From Portunus trituberculatus (taxonomy: Eukaryota; Arthropoda; Malacostraca; Decapoda; Portunidae): DNA of 64,000 nt. Shown piece by piece: positions 24,441 through 46,640 of this stretch. Under the pieces are notes generated by a model. That model saw only the letters and a list, made by a program, of their open reading frames with translations, did not search any database and was not told the origin of the DNA. How positions within the stretch are numbered: position 1 is the stretch's first letter; every line of letters starts with the position of its first letter. Where the stretch lies: contig NC_059304.1 in NCBI RefSeq assembly GCF_017591435.1, positions 21,912,175 through 21,976,174 of the forward strand, given 5' to 3'. Position numbers and translations under genes: made by a program.

Positions 24441-25077
24441 ACTGATTCCACCCCCCCAATGGTAGCACTCCTTGTCGAGGTGGGGGCTTCGGTGTCCGCG
24501 ACTGGGGCCTGATGGGGGGGTGGCGTTATACCACTCCCCCTACCCTTGGGCCTTGGTCGTGGACACAACTAATTTTGTGCACGCATTATTTCTATTACTA
24601 TCCTTTTTTCCTTTTTTCTTGGGGTGTTGGTGCGGGACTTTGGGGTTTGTGTCCGCTGTGAGTAGGAGCAGTGATGGTCTGCCAGAACCATCCGAAGATG
24701 TTTGGACTGCTTGGGGTGGTCATATGTTTTTTCATATGACTACCACAACAGCGGAACCATTCTCTGGAGAAGACTGTCGGATGCGGGAGAGTCGTTCTCA
24801 GGGAATGGGACTCCCAGTGCATTAGCCGGTGCACCCTTCATTATTCATAAGGCGGGGATGATTGCAATTTTCTTTGCCTTCAGTCCCAACGAGCGGGTAT
24901 TGCTTACACTTGTGCCTCCCTATGGGTAATGATGCTATCCCGTATGGATAGGGTAAGGGGTGGACATCTGGGAGTCTGTCCCTGCTTTGTCCTTTGTGAC
25001 CTCAGTGGTGGCACAGCCTTGGGATCTTATGCTGGGACCGCCACCCCCATCTTTTGCGGTATGCTTTATTATAAACT

Positions 25078-26471
25078 ATGAAAAATGCTGTTAGTACCCC
25101 CTCTTCCGCACCCTCAGGCAATTGTCCCCTGTTGACGACCCCAGCCCCAAATTTGGATATGGGACTGAATATTAAAAATATAAAAAATGTAACAAGTACA
25201 TCCCCTATCAAAAAGGGTGAACATAACCCTGTAGTATCAGTAACCGAACCTCGCATAACTTCAGTTCTCGCCTACCTCTAGCGCCTGATCACTCCCTCAC
25301 CATAAGTACATCTTCATCCAATACTCCTTCCCTTATTGTTATCCTCTCCCCATATATCCCTCAGACCCACCATCTTACCACCCATATATCTACCTCTTCA
25401 TCTACACCCTCCACTACCTCCACTGTTTTTTCTTCTCGCACTCGCACCTCTACCATCTTACCACACACCACTAACCTAGCTTCATTATTTGCACCTAGTT
25501 ACTGGCCTAGGTACTTCAACATCCCTGCCACTGCCCCATTTGCACAAAACACTTTTAAATTTCAATCATTTATACAAAAGAACATTGGCACTGATGTCAC
25601 CTTCCGTACCCGATCTGACCATTCCCGACTAGTAGTTGTCAACTCACAAGCCCAATCAAAAGCTATGACAGCTAGGCTAGATACCAAAGGTAATCCAGTA
25701 GCCACAGCAGATCCCCACTTAAACACCTGTACAGGAACTGTCTCGGTACCTTTAGACAGGATGCCAATAGACATTCCTTTCAATAATTGTGATAATGACA
25801 TACATGATGTCCTTAGTGGCCAAGGCTTTGATGTAACAGATGTAAAATGCTACTCTACACCACCTCGAGGTCGCCGCAAAAACGAAATACACGTTGCAAA
25901 AATAGCCTTTAAATGCCATGACCTTCCAACTCACGTTTCCATTGGTGGCGAAAGACTTAGCGTTCGACGCTATAAACCCTCACCCCGTCAGTGCCAATCT
26001 TGTTGGCGCTTTGGCCATCCAAAACGTTTTTGTCGGTCTTCCCCTCGCTGCCCTCTTTGTGCCAGACCTGATCACACCGGAGATAAATGCCCTTCAGAAT
26101 TGTATTGTTGTGCTAATTGTGGTGGTAACCACAATGTATTTTACAGAGGCTGCCCTACCTACAAATTTGAATCGGAAGTAGCAGTACTAAAATATGAACA
26201 AGGCCTCACTCTCAGAGAAGCCCGTCAAGAGGCTTACAGGCTAGGCTTTAAACACACAACATATTCTCATTCTCTAAACTTGACAATCCCCTCTTCCATT
26301 CTTTCCCAGACCTCTCGCTCCTCCTCAAAAGTTCATTCTAATCCTCCCAATACTTGTCCTACACTTCCATCCTCTTCCCTTCCGCCCTCTATATCCTTAT
26401 CCAATTCCTTTGCCATTCTCAATTCAAACACTCCCACCTCTATCTCATCTAGTAACATTCCTCCTATATAG
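25078..26471 (+). pseudogene. Gag-like ORF1 of I-clade-like LINE
   Basis: The open frame is clear from about 25540 (KNIGTDVTFRTRSDHSRLVV) to TAG at 26471. Three CCHC-type knuckles lie around residues 110-165 of the 25665 frame, followed by EARQEAYRLGF and a Ser/Pro-rich tail. The earlier ATG at 25078 is followed by a stop at 25279, so the 5' part is degraded. Role: RNA binding for retrotransposition. Confidence 0.75.
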
Positions 26472-26938
26472 CTCTACATCTGGACACCCCATTTCTTGAC
26501 CAAACCCCTTTGCTCCCTTACAACACAAACCACAGCCCCAGCGTTCTCAACAGAAGAAACGCCGCACCTTGTCCCCTCCTCCCAACCCCACTTCTACTAA
26601 CAATACTTCCTTACATTGTTCACCACCTCCCAAGAAAGCTGCACCCAGTTCCTCTCTACCTCATTCTACTCCTGACAGCCCTGCTGAGACAATAGAAGAT
26701 ATCCAGACCTTTATCAGAGAGTCAGTACCATCTACACCTGTGTCTCCCCCAATATCCCTTTCCTCTTGCACCACCATATCTGTTATTGCAGATGTCCACC
26801 ACCCCCCTTGTACCTTACCTCCCACCCCACTCTCCCATACCCCACAACCCTTTCAATCACCCATCCTAAACCTTCCTCTTCCCCCTGGTTGTACCCGTAC
26901 CTCTTTATTACAAGATATTACCCAGTCTTCACCCCATC

Positions 26939-28429
26939 ATGACCTTCCCCCTTTTTACTCTCCTCGTCGTCGTCGTAACTCTCTCCCTCTTCACTCCACT
27001 CCTCCTCTGGAACCCCTCCACAAAAGTTATTCCATTTCCACCCTTGTATCACACCGCTGATTCCTTACATTTTAAATGTCAATCCTTCAGTGGAATATCC
27101 GTGGTTTCCGTTCCAACAGAGATGAACTTCGTTTCCTCATATCAAAACTTGATCCCAGAGTTATATGCCTATCAAGAAACTTTTCTTGCTCACCCCCCTC
27201 CACCAATTCCTAGTTTCTCATTTATTCATTCCCCTCATTCTATATCAGATGTTTCCATTTTCGTCCACTCTTCTATACCTCATGAACTTATATCTATACC
27301 TACTTCTCTTCCCTGTCCATACCTCCGTGTTTTCCTTCGCCGTTGGATAACTCTTATTTCTATCTATTTTTCCCCTTCATTTGACATTGACTTCTCTGCT
27401 CTTCATTCTTTTCTCTCTTCTTTATCTAAACCTGTTCTTATATTAGGCGATTTCAACTGCCGTCATCCCTTTTGGGGTGACACAATTACCAATCGCCGTG
27501 GTCGAGACCTTTTTACTTTCCTTTCCTCCACTGATCTTTCAGTTTTAAATTCTGGTGCCCCAACTCACATTGATACCCGCTTCCACTCCTACTCTTGTAT
27601 TGACATGTCCCTTTGTTCCCCCTCTCTTTCTCTAGACTTTCATTGGACTGTTCTTAATGATCCTCCTTCTAGTGACCACTTTCCTATACTCCTCTTTCCT
27701 ACTTCATACCTTCCTACTCCTAACCCTCAACGCTGGTGCTATTCCAGAGCTGACTGGAAAACCTTTACCTCTTTTTCTGAAATTTCTATAAATCCCTCTT
27801 CCTTCTCTTCTGTTCATGACATGCTTACCTTCTTTCTTGCCAACGTTTTAAGTGCAGCTTCTACTAGTATACCGCGAACTTCCACTCCCAGGGGTGCTGA
27901 CCGACAGACTCTCCTCCGTCTCCATATTTCCCTTGTCCTTTCTACTCTTGACTATGGTTGTCTCATTTACTCATCTGCTTCTCCCCCTCTACTTAGTAAG
28001 CTCGATGTAATTCACCACCTTGGATTACTCCTCGCTCTTGGTGCCTTCCGGTCTTCTCCTGTTGAAAGCCTTTATGCAGAAGCTGGCCTGCCTTCATTAT
28101 CCCGTCGTCGCTCTCTTCTCTCCCTAAAATACTTGGCCAGACTCCGACAACGCCCTTCAGCAGTACCATCCATATCTCCAGCCCTGGTAAACAAATTTTC
28201 TATACATCCACACTTACAGCGACCCTTTCCCATTCAAATACAACCTCTAGACTCACAAGTGTCCCCATCCACTACAAATGTCCTCCAAATTCGCCCTCCT
28301 ACTTTTCCACCTTGGCTCATTCCTTCTCCTTCAGTCTGCCCCTCTATTTTACCTAGCTACAAAACTTGTACTCCTCCCTATATTCTCAAGTCTTCTTTCC
28401 TCGAACATTTATCATCACATTCTGATTAA
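26939..28429 (+). pseudogene. Endonuclease fused in frame to post-RT region of LINE ORF2
   Basis: A 496-codon open frame. The first 40 residues are probably shadow of the pre-ORF2 sequence. The AP endonuclease runs to about residue 260 (GDFNCRHPFW, SCIDMSL, SSDHFPI). Residues from about 320 match the region normally C-terminal of the reverse transcriptase. No RT motif (FADD/YADD) is present. The join keeps the reading frame open. Confidence 0.75.
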
Positions 28430-29261
28430 ACCCCTGTTTATACACATGGCTCCAAAAACCCTCATGGCACTGGTTGTGCAGTTCTTTTTCCTTCTACTTT
28501 TTACCAATTCCTTTTACCCAATGTAGCCAGTGTTTTAACAGCAGAACTATATGCTATTCTGTTTGCTTTACAACATATGTCCTTATTCCCATCTTTATCT
28601 TTTGTCCTCTTTACTGATTCCTCTAATGCCTCTCCCTATTAAAGTGTCCTTCCTCCCCACACCCCATTGTTCGGGAAATCCAAGATTGGCTATTTAGGCT
28701 TGCTGTTCGGAAGAAATCTGTCCTCTTTTGTTGGGTTCCCAGTCATGTGGAGTCCCTGGTAATGAGCGAGTTGATACCTTGGCACGCTCTGCAGTTACTG
28801 AAGGGAGAATTAAGTTTCGTGCTGTTCCTGCAAGCGATTATTTCCCAGTTTATAATTATTTTCTGACCCAAAGATGGCAGTCCTTCTGGTCAACTTTCAC
28901 AACTAACAAACTACAAAAAATCAAACCATCTGTCTCTCCTTGGTCCAATCCTTATCATCAAGACCAACGGTCCGAAGCAGTTCTTGCCCGCCTCCGCATT
29001 GGACACACCAGACTTACTCATTCCTACCTGATGTCTAATTCTCCCCAACCTTTATGCTCCATTTGCAGGACTCCCCTCACTATTTCTCACATTTTTATCG
29101 ATTGCCCACAATACTCTGCTGTTCGTGCAACTACTTTCCCCTTTCTCTCTCAACTGACCCGTCGCCCACACCTCCAGGATATACTAGGGGAGTCTCCTCT
29201 CTTCTCTTTAGATAGTATATTGTATTTTCTCCATCAAACTCATTTACTACCACTAATCTGA
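28430..29261 (+). pseudogene. RNase H and C-terminal finger of I-clade-like LINE
   Basis: It starts right after a stop at 28427-28429 and has a further stop near 28640. The frame at 28728-29261 holds VPGNERVDTLARSAV (end of RNase H), then LRIGHTRLTHSYLM and CSICRTPLTISHIFIDCPQY. Non-functional remnant. Confidence 0.75.
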
Positions 29262-29450
29262 TTATTTCACAAATACTCTCTCTCTTGCTATTCTCTTCTT
29301 GTATACTTAATTCCCACTTCTCCCTGATCAATCCTCACCACTTCAGTTTCTAACCCAACTTAAATTTCTTTACCATTTATTTAATTTTATAGACATAGTG
29401 CCATATGGCCTTAGTTGCCTGGTGCTTGAAACTGATTCACTCACTCACTC

Positions 29451-30798
29451 CATGATCCAAAAGAAGACAAGGTCTAACAGCGGTCAACCGGAAATGGACC
29501 ACATTCCTGACCCGTGACGTCAAGCGCCCCTCACGACCTGACGCACACAGCCGCACACCTGGTCACCTGTACACAGTTTATTGCCCTGCCTCACAGTGTA
29601 CGCACATGGACAGAAGAAAGTGAGGATATAACCTACCGTATCTACAGTAATGCCTAATTGCTGTGCAATGTATGGGTGCTATTCAAATTATAGAACCAAT
29701 AATGGAATCACCTTCCACAGATTTCCAAAGAATGACGAGGTGAAGAAGAAATGGATTAGTCTGTGTAAAAAGACAAGACCCAATCAATGGAAATAGAGCA
29801 GTGATATGTAGCTTACATTTCGAGCCAAATGCATATGAACGAAATCTTAAGTATGAACTCCTTAATCTGCCTATTCCAAAACACCTTGTAAGGATAAAGG
29901 AAGGTGCATTACCAACACAACTGCTGCCAACAACACAAGGTGAGAACATAAGTTACTGTACATAACGCATTATTATAAAGTACGAGGGCACTCTAATACT
30001 CTTTAAGAGTACTACAATATTGATTCAAGCAGTGTTATCGGGGATTAATAGAAGTGCACGCCAGATTCTGCGTAGTAACAGAAAAACCTCGTAATGAATG
30101 ATAGAATTTTTCTCATACGAACAATATATTCGTACAGTTGCTGATGTGTGTGGGGAAAGAGAGGCAAGAGTTGTGAGAAGAGGAGAGAAACGACTAATAC
30201 AAGACATTTTAGAAGCACAAGTTGAGGTCCCAGAGGGAGATGCTACAGAAGAGGAGCAACTACGTCCATCTGTTGAGGATTTACAACGCCAGGTTGATGA
30301 CTGCAAAGAAGAGAGGGAAGTGTTGTTTGGCCAACTGGATGACATGAAGAATGAATGGGAGAAAGAACGTGCTTTGTGGGAGAAGGAGAAAAGTACTCTG
30401 CTGGACCAACTCCAAACAGCACATGCCACTGCAACAGAAGAAGTGAGGAAAACATTGTCTCAGTATTTTTCTTCATCTCAAGTCGAGTGTCTCTTAAGTG
30501 GGAAGCCAATAAGGCAATGGGCTGAAAACGACATAAGCAAAAAATACTAAAATAAAAACTGTACAGTACATTTGCAATTAATGTATAAAATCTAGTGTTG
30601 TCATAAATGAATATGTATATAATGTGTATCAATCTTCATTATGTCTTTCATTGCCCTTGAAAATAATATTCGTACCAGGAGTGCAGGTACACATGGGCTG
30701 GCAAACAGATTCTTTAGAGTGAGGCAGCTAGAGGGGCGCGTGACGTCAGAGGTACACGGGGTGGGAGAGCGCGGTTAAACCTTCTTCTTTTGATCATG
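29451..30798 (+). mobile_element. P-element-like DNA transposon, short copy
   Basis: The left end CATGATCCAAAAGAAG and the right end (other strand) CATGATCAAAAGAAGAAGG are inverted termini starting CATGAT, as the termini of Drosophila P elements do. Inner parts also match (GTGACGTCA..GCGCCCCTC on both sides). The inside encodes a THAP domain and a coiled coil leading into the start of a P-type transposase, then a stop. The catalytic core is absent, so the copy is non-autonomous. Flanking octamers (actcactc left, tttaacac right) do not match, so no 8 bp duplication is visible. Confidence 0.75.
29653..30550 (+). pseudogene. THAP-domain P-type transposase fragment
   Basis: The THAP zinc finger begins MPNCCAMYGCYSNYRTNNGI at 29653. 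It then needs a one-base shift near 29793 to continue NRAVICSLHFEPNAYERN and KEGALPT (the AVPT-like box), ending at a plausible donor (acacaag|gtgaga, about 29941). A second block (30098-30550) is a charged coiled coil (EREVLFGQLDDMKNEWEKER) followed by SSSQVECLLSGKPIRQWAEN DIS, which matches the segment just before the catalytic domain in THAP9/P transposases, then stops. THAP binds DNA. The fragment could act as a DNA-binding repressor if expressed, but the frameshift argues against it. Confidence 0.7.
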
Positions 30799-31278
30799 TT
30801 TAACACGAGCGCATTAACTGTAATATGACATTTTGATCAGGAATGTCTTAACCAGGCTATAGCTTGTTACTATGCATGTTCCTTCAAAATGTAACAACCA
30901 TCAAGCAAACATAACCAATGCGTTGCATGCCTGTATCTTTCCTTCCATTGGAAAAAAAAAAAAAAAAGAGAACGAATCTGCCTTATAGGATTACTTTTAT
31001 TCAACTGATGATATCATAAGACCTGGAATATTAGTATGTTATTCTTCTCTAAATACAACAAAGAACGAGTGGTTATACAATATTTCCTAGACGTCGGAAC
31101 AGAAAAATATTTAGTTTTGTATCTCCTTCAGTTCTGCGATATTCAACAATTAACAGCATTATAAGTAATATATTAAGTGTCTTTAGGCATTTACAAAATG
31201 TATGCAGGTGTGGTGAAGGTTTGGTAAATGTCGCGTGTGTGGGAGTGTATCAATTTCATAATTTGGGAGCTTTTCAAG
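30799..31278. other. Intergenic sequence
   Basis: Unassigned sequence with an A-run at about 30952-30967. No gene or repeat is recognised. Confidence 0.5.
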
Positions 31279-31302
31279 TGTGTGTGTGTGTGTGTGTGTG
31301 TG
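31279..31302. repeat. (GT)n microsatellite
   Basis: A short GT array next to the 3' end of SINE copy 2, corresponding to its (AC)n tail. Confidence 0.9.
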
Positions 31303-31578
31303 TATTTCACTGTTTGATCTGCTGCAGTCTCTGACGAGACAGCCAGACATTACCCTACGGAACGAGCTCAGAGCTCATTATTTCCGATCTTCGGATAGGC
31401 CTGAGACCAGGCACACACCACACACCGGGACAACAAGGTCACAACTCCTCGATTTACATCCCGTACCTACTCACTGCTAGGTGAACAGAGGCTACACGTG
31501 AAAGGAGACACACCCAAATATCTCCACCCGGCCGGGGAATCGAACCCCGGTCCTCTGGTAACCACTGAGCTACCGGGC
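31303..31578 (-). repeat. tRNA-derived SINE, copy 2, anticodon arm deleted
   Basis: It is nearly identical to copy 1 (5229-5536) over the body. In the tRNA head an 18 bp block is missing: copy 1 has ctctggcttgtgaagccagc..., copy 2 goes from cctctgg straight to taaccactg. The loss removes the anticodon stem-loop almost exactly. Internal promoter boxes are kept. The head again abuts (GT)n. Confidence 0.88.
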
Positions 31579-31605
31579 GTGTGTTTGTGTGTGTGTGCGT
31601 AGTCT

Positions 31606-31825
31606 GTCACCACCACCACCACTAGTACTATTTTAATTTTTGCTACTGCTACTATTCCTACTATTATTACCAACACCACCACCAACGTGGTACCACCACC
31701 ACCAACACCACCACACCGATACTACTACTACTACTACTACTACTAGTATTACTACTACTACTACTATACTACTACTACTACTATTATAATACTGTACCAC
31801 TACCACCACCACCACCATCATTATA
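31606..31825. repeat. Compound trinucleotide repeats (CCA/ACT)n
   Basis: Imperfect ACC, ACT and ATT runs. Open frames here are repeat artefacts. Confidence 0.9.
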
Positions 31826-31884
31826 GATAATTCATCCCCTGATGGTGGTTACGTGTATCATGTATTGAGGACTGAATTTGCTAC

Positions 31885-34516
<2,632 letters not shown>

Positions 34517-34769
34517 GTCAACAAGACTTCTATACTCTGAAAAAGTTAATGTCCTTGAAAACCTGGCTAATCATGTCTGCTGCTTTGGAAAACAATAGTG
34601 TGAGCTGTTGAGAGTGTGCGGTGGCCAAAGACAGATTTCACTACCAAATATATTGATATAACTAAATATTTCACGGTCCTAACTCGTTCTCATTTGCTCT
34701 AACTTGACCACCCTAACCTCTGGGATGCCTACATATACTTGAAAGCCACTAAAATACAAGTTTTTTTTT
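34517..34769. other. Unassigned sequence with fragment of dispersed hairpin repeat
   Basis: 34545-34610 (gtccttgaaaacctggctaa ... gctttggaaaacaatagtg) matches part of the repeat at 48480-48625. No gene is present. Confidence 0.5.
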
Positions 34770-36990
34770 GTCAGTGAACCAAGGAATCTAGAGCAACTGG
34801 TGCAACACCTTACTCGTATTCCTGACCGTCCAGTAGATACGCCCAGCATTCTTGACTCTTTCCTTACCTCTAATCCTTATCCGTTGGGCTCCTCTGATTA
34901 CACCCTCATATCTGTATCTTGTCCTATTTATTCAGTCTCTCTTCAGAATCTCCCAAAGCGGAGGTGTCTCTGCCAGTTGGGGACTTGAGGAGGTATGTTG
35001 ATTTTCCTCGGAATGATTACTGTTTCCATGTCAGAAACCCATCTGTGTGTGCTGCACGTGTAACCGAAATGATAGTATCTGGCATGGAGGCGTACATTCC
35101 TCATTCTTTTTCTCAACCTGAGCCTTCTAAACTTTGGTTTAACTCTGCCTGTTCTCTTGCTATATATGATAGATAGGTTGGCTACAAAAGGTACTTGAGC
35201 CTCCCATCACCAGAATCTCATGCACTTTATATTTCTGCCCGGAATCATGCCAAGTCTGTTCTTCAATTCGCCAAACACACCTTCATAAATAGAAAATGTC
35301 AAAATCTTTCAAACTCTAACTCTCCTCGAGACTTATAGCATCTGGCCAAAAACGTCTCCAATAACTTTACTTCTTCATCTGTTCCTCCTTTATTTCATCC
35401 TGATGGCACCACTGCCATCACTTCACTTTTATCTCTAAAGCTAAACTCTCCTCTCAAACCTTTGCTAATAACTCTAGAGACCTTGGATGATTCTAGGTTT
35501 GTTTCTCGCTCTTCTCCTTTCTCTAACTATTTCATGCCATCAAATTAAAATTCTTCGTAATGATGTTTTTCATGCCATCGCTGGCCTAAGTCCTCGGATG
35601 ACTTATGGACCTGATGGGGTCCCTCCTATCTTTCTCAAAAACTGTGCTTCACTGTTTGCACCTTTCCTGGCCAAACTTTTCAAACTCTGTCTGTCGATTT
35701 CTACCTTTCCTTCTTGCTGGAAGTTTGCCTACATTCAATCTGTTCCTATAAAGGGTGACCGTTCTAATCCCTCAGACTACCGTTCTATATAGCTTTAACC
35801 TCTTTCCTGTCTAAAGTTTTTAATATATCCCCAATAGGAAAATTCTCAAATATATCTCCATCTTCTATCGGATCACCAGTATGGCTTTCGTCAGGGCCGC
35901 TCTACTGGTGATCTTCTGGCTTTCCTTACTGAGTCTTGGTCATCTTCTTTTAAAGATTTCGGTGAAACTTTTGCTGTCGCGTTAGACATATCAAGAGCTT
36001 TTTACAGAGTCCGGCACAAAGCTTTGTTCTCAAAATTACCTTCCTATACCGGTTCTATCCTTCTCTCTGCAACTTTATCTCAAGTTTCTTCTCCGACCAT
36101 TCTATTGCTGCTGTGGTAGACGGCCACTCTTCTTCTAAATTTATCAACAGTGGTGTTCCTCAGGGTTCTATCTTGTAACCCACTCCCTTCCCATTATTCA
36201 TTAAAGATCTTCTTAACCAAACCTCTTGTCCTATCCACTCCTACGCTGATGATACCACCCTATACTTTTCCACGTCTTTTCAGAGACGACCAACCCTTCA
36301 CGAAGTCAACAGGTCACGCAATGACGCCACAGAACGACTAACTTCTGATCTTTCTAAAATTTCTGATTGGGACAGGGAAAACTTAGTCGTGTTCAATGCC
36401 TCAAAAACTCAGTTCCTCCATCTATCGAGGCGACACAAACTTCCAGACAACTATCCCCTTTTTTTCAATGGCACTCAACTGTCCCTCTCTTCTACACTGA
36501 ATATTCTCGCCCTATCCTTTACGCATAATCTAAACTGGAATCTCCACATCTCATTTCTTGCTAAAACATCTTCTATGAAACTGTTTTAGTGTTCTGAGGC
36601 GTTTCCGCCAATTTTTCTCGTCCTTGTATGGAGTACTCTTTGCACGTTTAGGTTCCACTCACACAGCTTTACTGGATAGGGATCAAAAGCTTTTCATCTC
36701 ATCATTTCTCCTCTGACTGACTGTCTTCAACCTTTTCCTCACCACCGGAATGTTGCATCTCTTGGTATGTTTTATTGCTATTTTCATACTAACTGCTCTA
36801 CTGATCTTACGAACAGCATTCTTCTCCTCCTCCTGCGGCCTTGCTGCATAAGGCTTTTTTCTTCCTCTCACCCCCTATTCTGTCCAACTCTCTAACGCAA
36901 GAGTTAACCAGTACTTTCAGTCTTTCATACTTTTCTCTGGTAACCGATATTCAGTCGGAAACTATACCTACTTTCAATTTTAGTCGCAAA
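34770..36990 (+). mobile_element. BS/Jockey-like LINE, copy 2
   Basis: Same family and strand as copy 1 but longer at the 5' side. It starts in the endonuclease C-terminus ([31 protein letters not shown]), then the [46 protein letters not shown]-type, HSYADDTT and WDRENLVVFNASK. Stops and frameshifts occur throughout. It ends near 36950-36990 without the clear 3' terminus seen in copy 1. Confidence 0.82.
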
Positions 36991-37505
36991 TTGGCACGTG
37001 TGAACCCGCCTTAATTGTTATGTTAATAAGGGCTCTAGGAAATCTACGCGAAAGAAATGAGTGGAAAAATGCTTTCTAAGCGCTTCCCAAGGACTAAAAG
37101 TAAAAAAAAAAGAAGAAAAAAGACGTCTTTATTCTTAGATATGACATGTAACACTACCGCATATCTTTCACGCAATCAGTAGGTACATATGGCAACCATA
37201 GTGATAAGTAACTGATAGCATAGATCAGAGTACTTAGTTGTAACTACAGCCATCACACGGGCAAGCAGACAGAGGGAGGAGAGAAAATGCTATAGAGGCC
37301 TGAAGAAATAAGAAGGGAGAATAAACAACCAAAAGAAATTTTCGCTCTCTCGAAAAAAAAAAAACGAGAAAGAAGAAAAGTACACACATACGAGCGAAAA
37401 AAAGACCGAAGAGGTGGTGCCGTGACATTGGGTGTAACCCCCGCATTTACTGCTCTCAGCTGATCAAGTAGAGGCCACTAGAGGGAGGCAGGGAGCGAAG
37501 GAGAG
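36991..37505 (+). promoter_or_regulatory. Upstream region of the AtuA-family gene
   Basis: This 0.5 kb lies between the LINE remnant and the start codon. I see A-runs but no clear TATA box. The last 60 bases are purine-rich 5' UTR (gagggaggcagggagcgaagg). The promoter location is inferred from position only. Confidence 0.35.
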
Positions 37506-45196
<7,691 letters not shown>

Positions 45197-45489
45197 TCAC
45201 ATTGGTCTTTATGCACTCTTAAGGTGTGCCTCAGGGTTATTGTTGGTTTCATAGGTATAGTTCATACTTCATTATCTTTAGTTCATATAATCAGTTGTAC
45301 AAAACTACACCATTATGAAAGCATTCTTGTTCAAATTTCATATTTTTATAAATGGTAATGCACAAGTTGTTATAGTAGTATGTGCAAAACCTGAGTCTGT
45401 GATAGTAAAGATAGAGATAATGTGCAAGAATTGATAATTGGTGCCAGGCTTGTCAGAATTAGCCAGTTATCTTTTTGATATGCAAGAAA

Positions 45490-45586
<97 letters not shown>

Positions 45587-46233
45587 TTTTTTTCCCAAGG
45601 TGAAGATGGATTTGTATTTTGATTTTTGGAATTAGTCATAGTATTACACCTTGAGATGCTGTTATGTCTGGTTGTAGTTTTGATAATATAAGGGATGTGA
45701 GTAATATTTACAATTAATGTAACCTTTGGAACAGAATGACTGATTTCATCAATGTGTTAGTGAGTGAAGGTAGCACTGGGCCACTTGATGTAAGTGTTGG
45801 TCACCATGCTGGCCACACTTAAGGCCAGCACCAACAGTACCTATTCACTGTTGCATCACCTGCTCCATTCAGAAAAATATATTTTGAAATAATTTTTTTA
45901 TGGAAATATCTATTTTTATACATTGAGCTATGACATGTTTCCATACTGTGAATGAATGACTTTACCATCAAGGTGCTTTGTGTTAACTGAACTGTATTGA
46001 TTTTAGTGATAATAAAAAAATAATATTTGTAATATAGTTATGTAATGTATGTGTAAATACATGAAGGAGAATGATGCATCTGGATAATTATTCCACCAGT
46101 CTGTGGGTGCAGTGGCAGTCCACCAGCCTCAGCCTGACACAGTGGTGCTTGCTGCACTGTCTGATGTACCAGAGGAACACTAGAGAGAAACTTGAATTTT
46201 CATCATGACATTTTGCAATAGATCACCAGCAAC

Positions 46234-46271
<38 letters not shown>

Positions 46272-46430
46272 GCTAAGATTTATAAAGGATGTAGATTCTC
46301 TCTCTCTCTCTAGAACAGTGCTTCTGTTCTATACTCAGTGTTGTAATAAATTCGTTAAATAAGCTTAACATTACAGATATACTAATCATTATTGTTGGTA
46401 TTGTTGATTTTTGTTCTTATTCATTACTAG
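45197..46430 (+). other. 3' UTR and downstream flank of AtuA-family gene
   Basis: Non-coding AT-rich sequence. It holds (TA)n-T(n) at 45493-45593, AATAAA-type signals at about 46013 and 46345, and (GT)n at 46239-46267. I cannot decide which poly(A) signal is used. Confidence 0.4.
45493..45593. repeat. (TA)n followed by T-run
   Basis: A TA array of about 76 bp followed by about 24 T, the same layout as at 9499-9623. Confidence 0.97.
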
Positions 46431-46640
46431 CACCGCCACCGTTGGATGTGTGGCCGGCGGAGCTGTACAGTTCGTATAATTATAACCAAGGGAGAATTAT
46501 AACCGGGGCGGGTTGAGCACTGCGGCGGCGGTGAATCGTACGGCTGGAGTTTTCTCGTAGAGGCGCAGCGCCCTGCCACTGCCTGCCGCTGTGCACCCGC
46601 GCCGCGCCAAGTCAGTGTTGCCGCCAGACCTGAAGGTACG
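46430..46640 (+). promoter_or_regulatory. GC-rich possible promoter / non-coding first exon
   Basis: A CpG-rich island in AT-rich surroundings (tgcggcggcggtgaatcgta, cgcgccgcgccaagtcagtg). It has an arthropod-type initiator TCAGT near 46611 and a plausible donor ctgaag|gtacgg at about 46636. No coding exon is found downstream in the window, so a gene starting here would have its coding part outside it. Confidence 0.35.

Larger units (their letters stand above)
24440..29450 (+). mobile_element. I-clade-like LINE lacking its reverse transcriptase
   Basis: ORF1 (about 25078-26471, one early stop) encodes a Gag-like protein with three zinc knuckles: CQSCWRFGHPKRFC, CPLCARPDHTGDKC and CANCGGNHNVFYRGC. 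From about 27060 an AP endonuclease reads LILGDFNCRHPFWGD, NRRGRDLFTFL, YSCIDMSLCSP and SSDHFPI. At about 27880 the frame passes straight to the post-RT region (SLVLSTLDYGCLIYSSASPP, GAFRSSPVESLYAEAGLPSL), so the whole reverse transcriptase is missing. RNase H follows (YTHGSKNPHGTGCAV, LFTDSSNAS, VPGNERVDTLARSAV) and then a terminal CSICRTPLTISHIFIDCPQY finger. The tail ends in (ACTC)n at 29438-29450. RNase H plus zinc knuckles suits the I/Nimb group. Confidence 0.85.
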
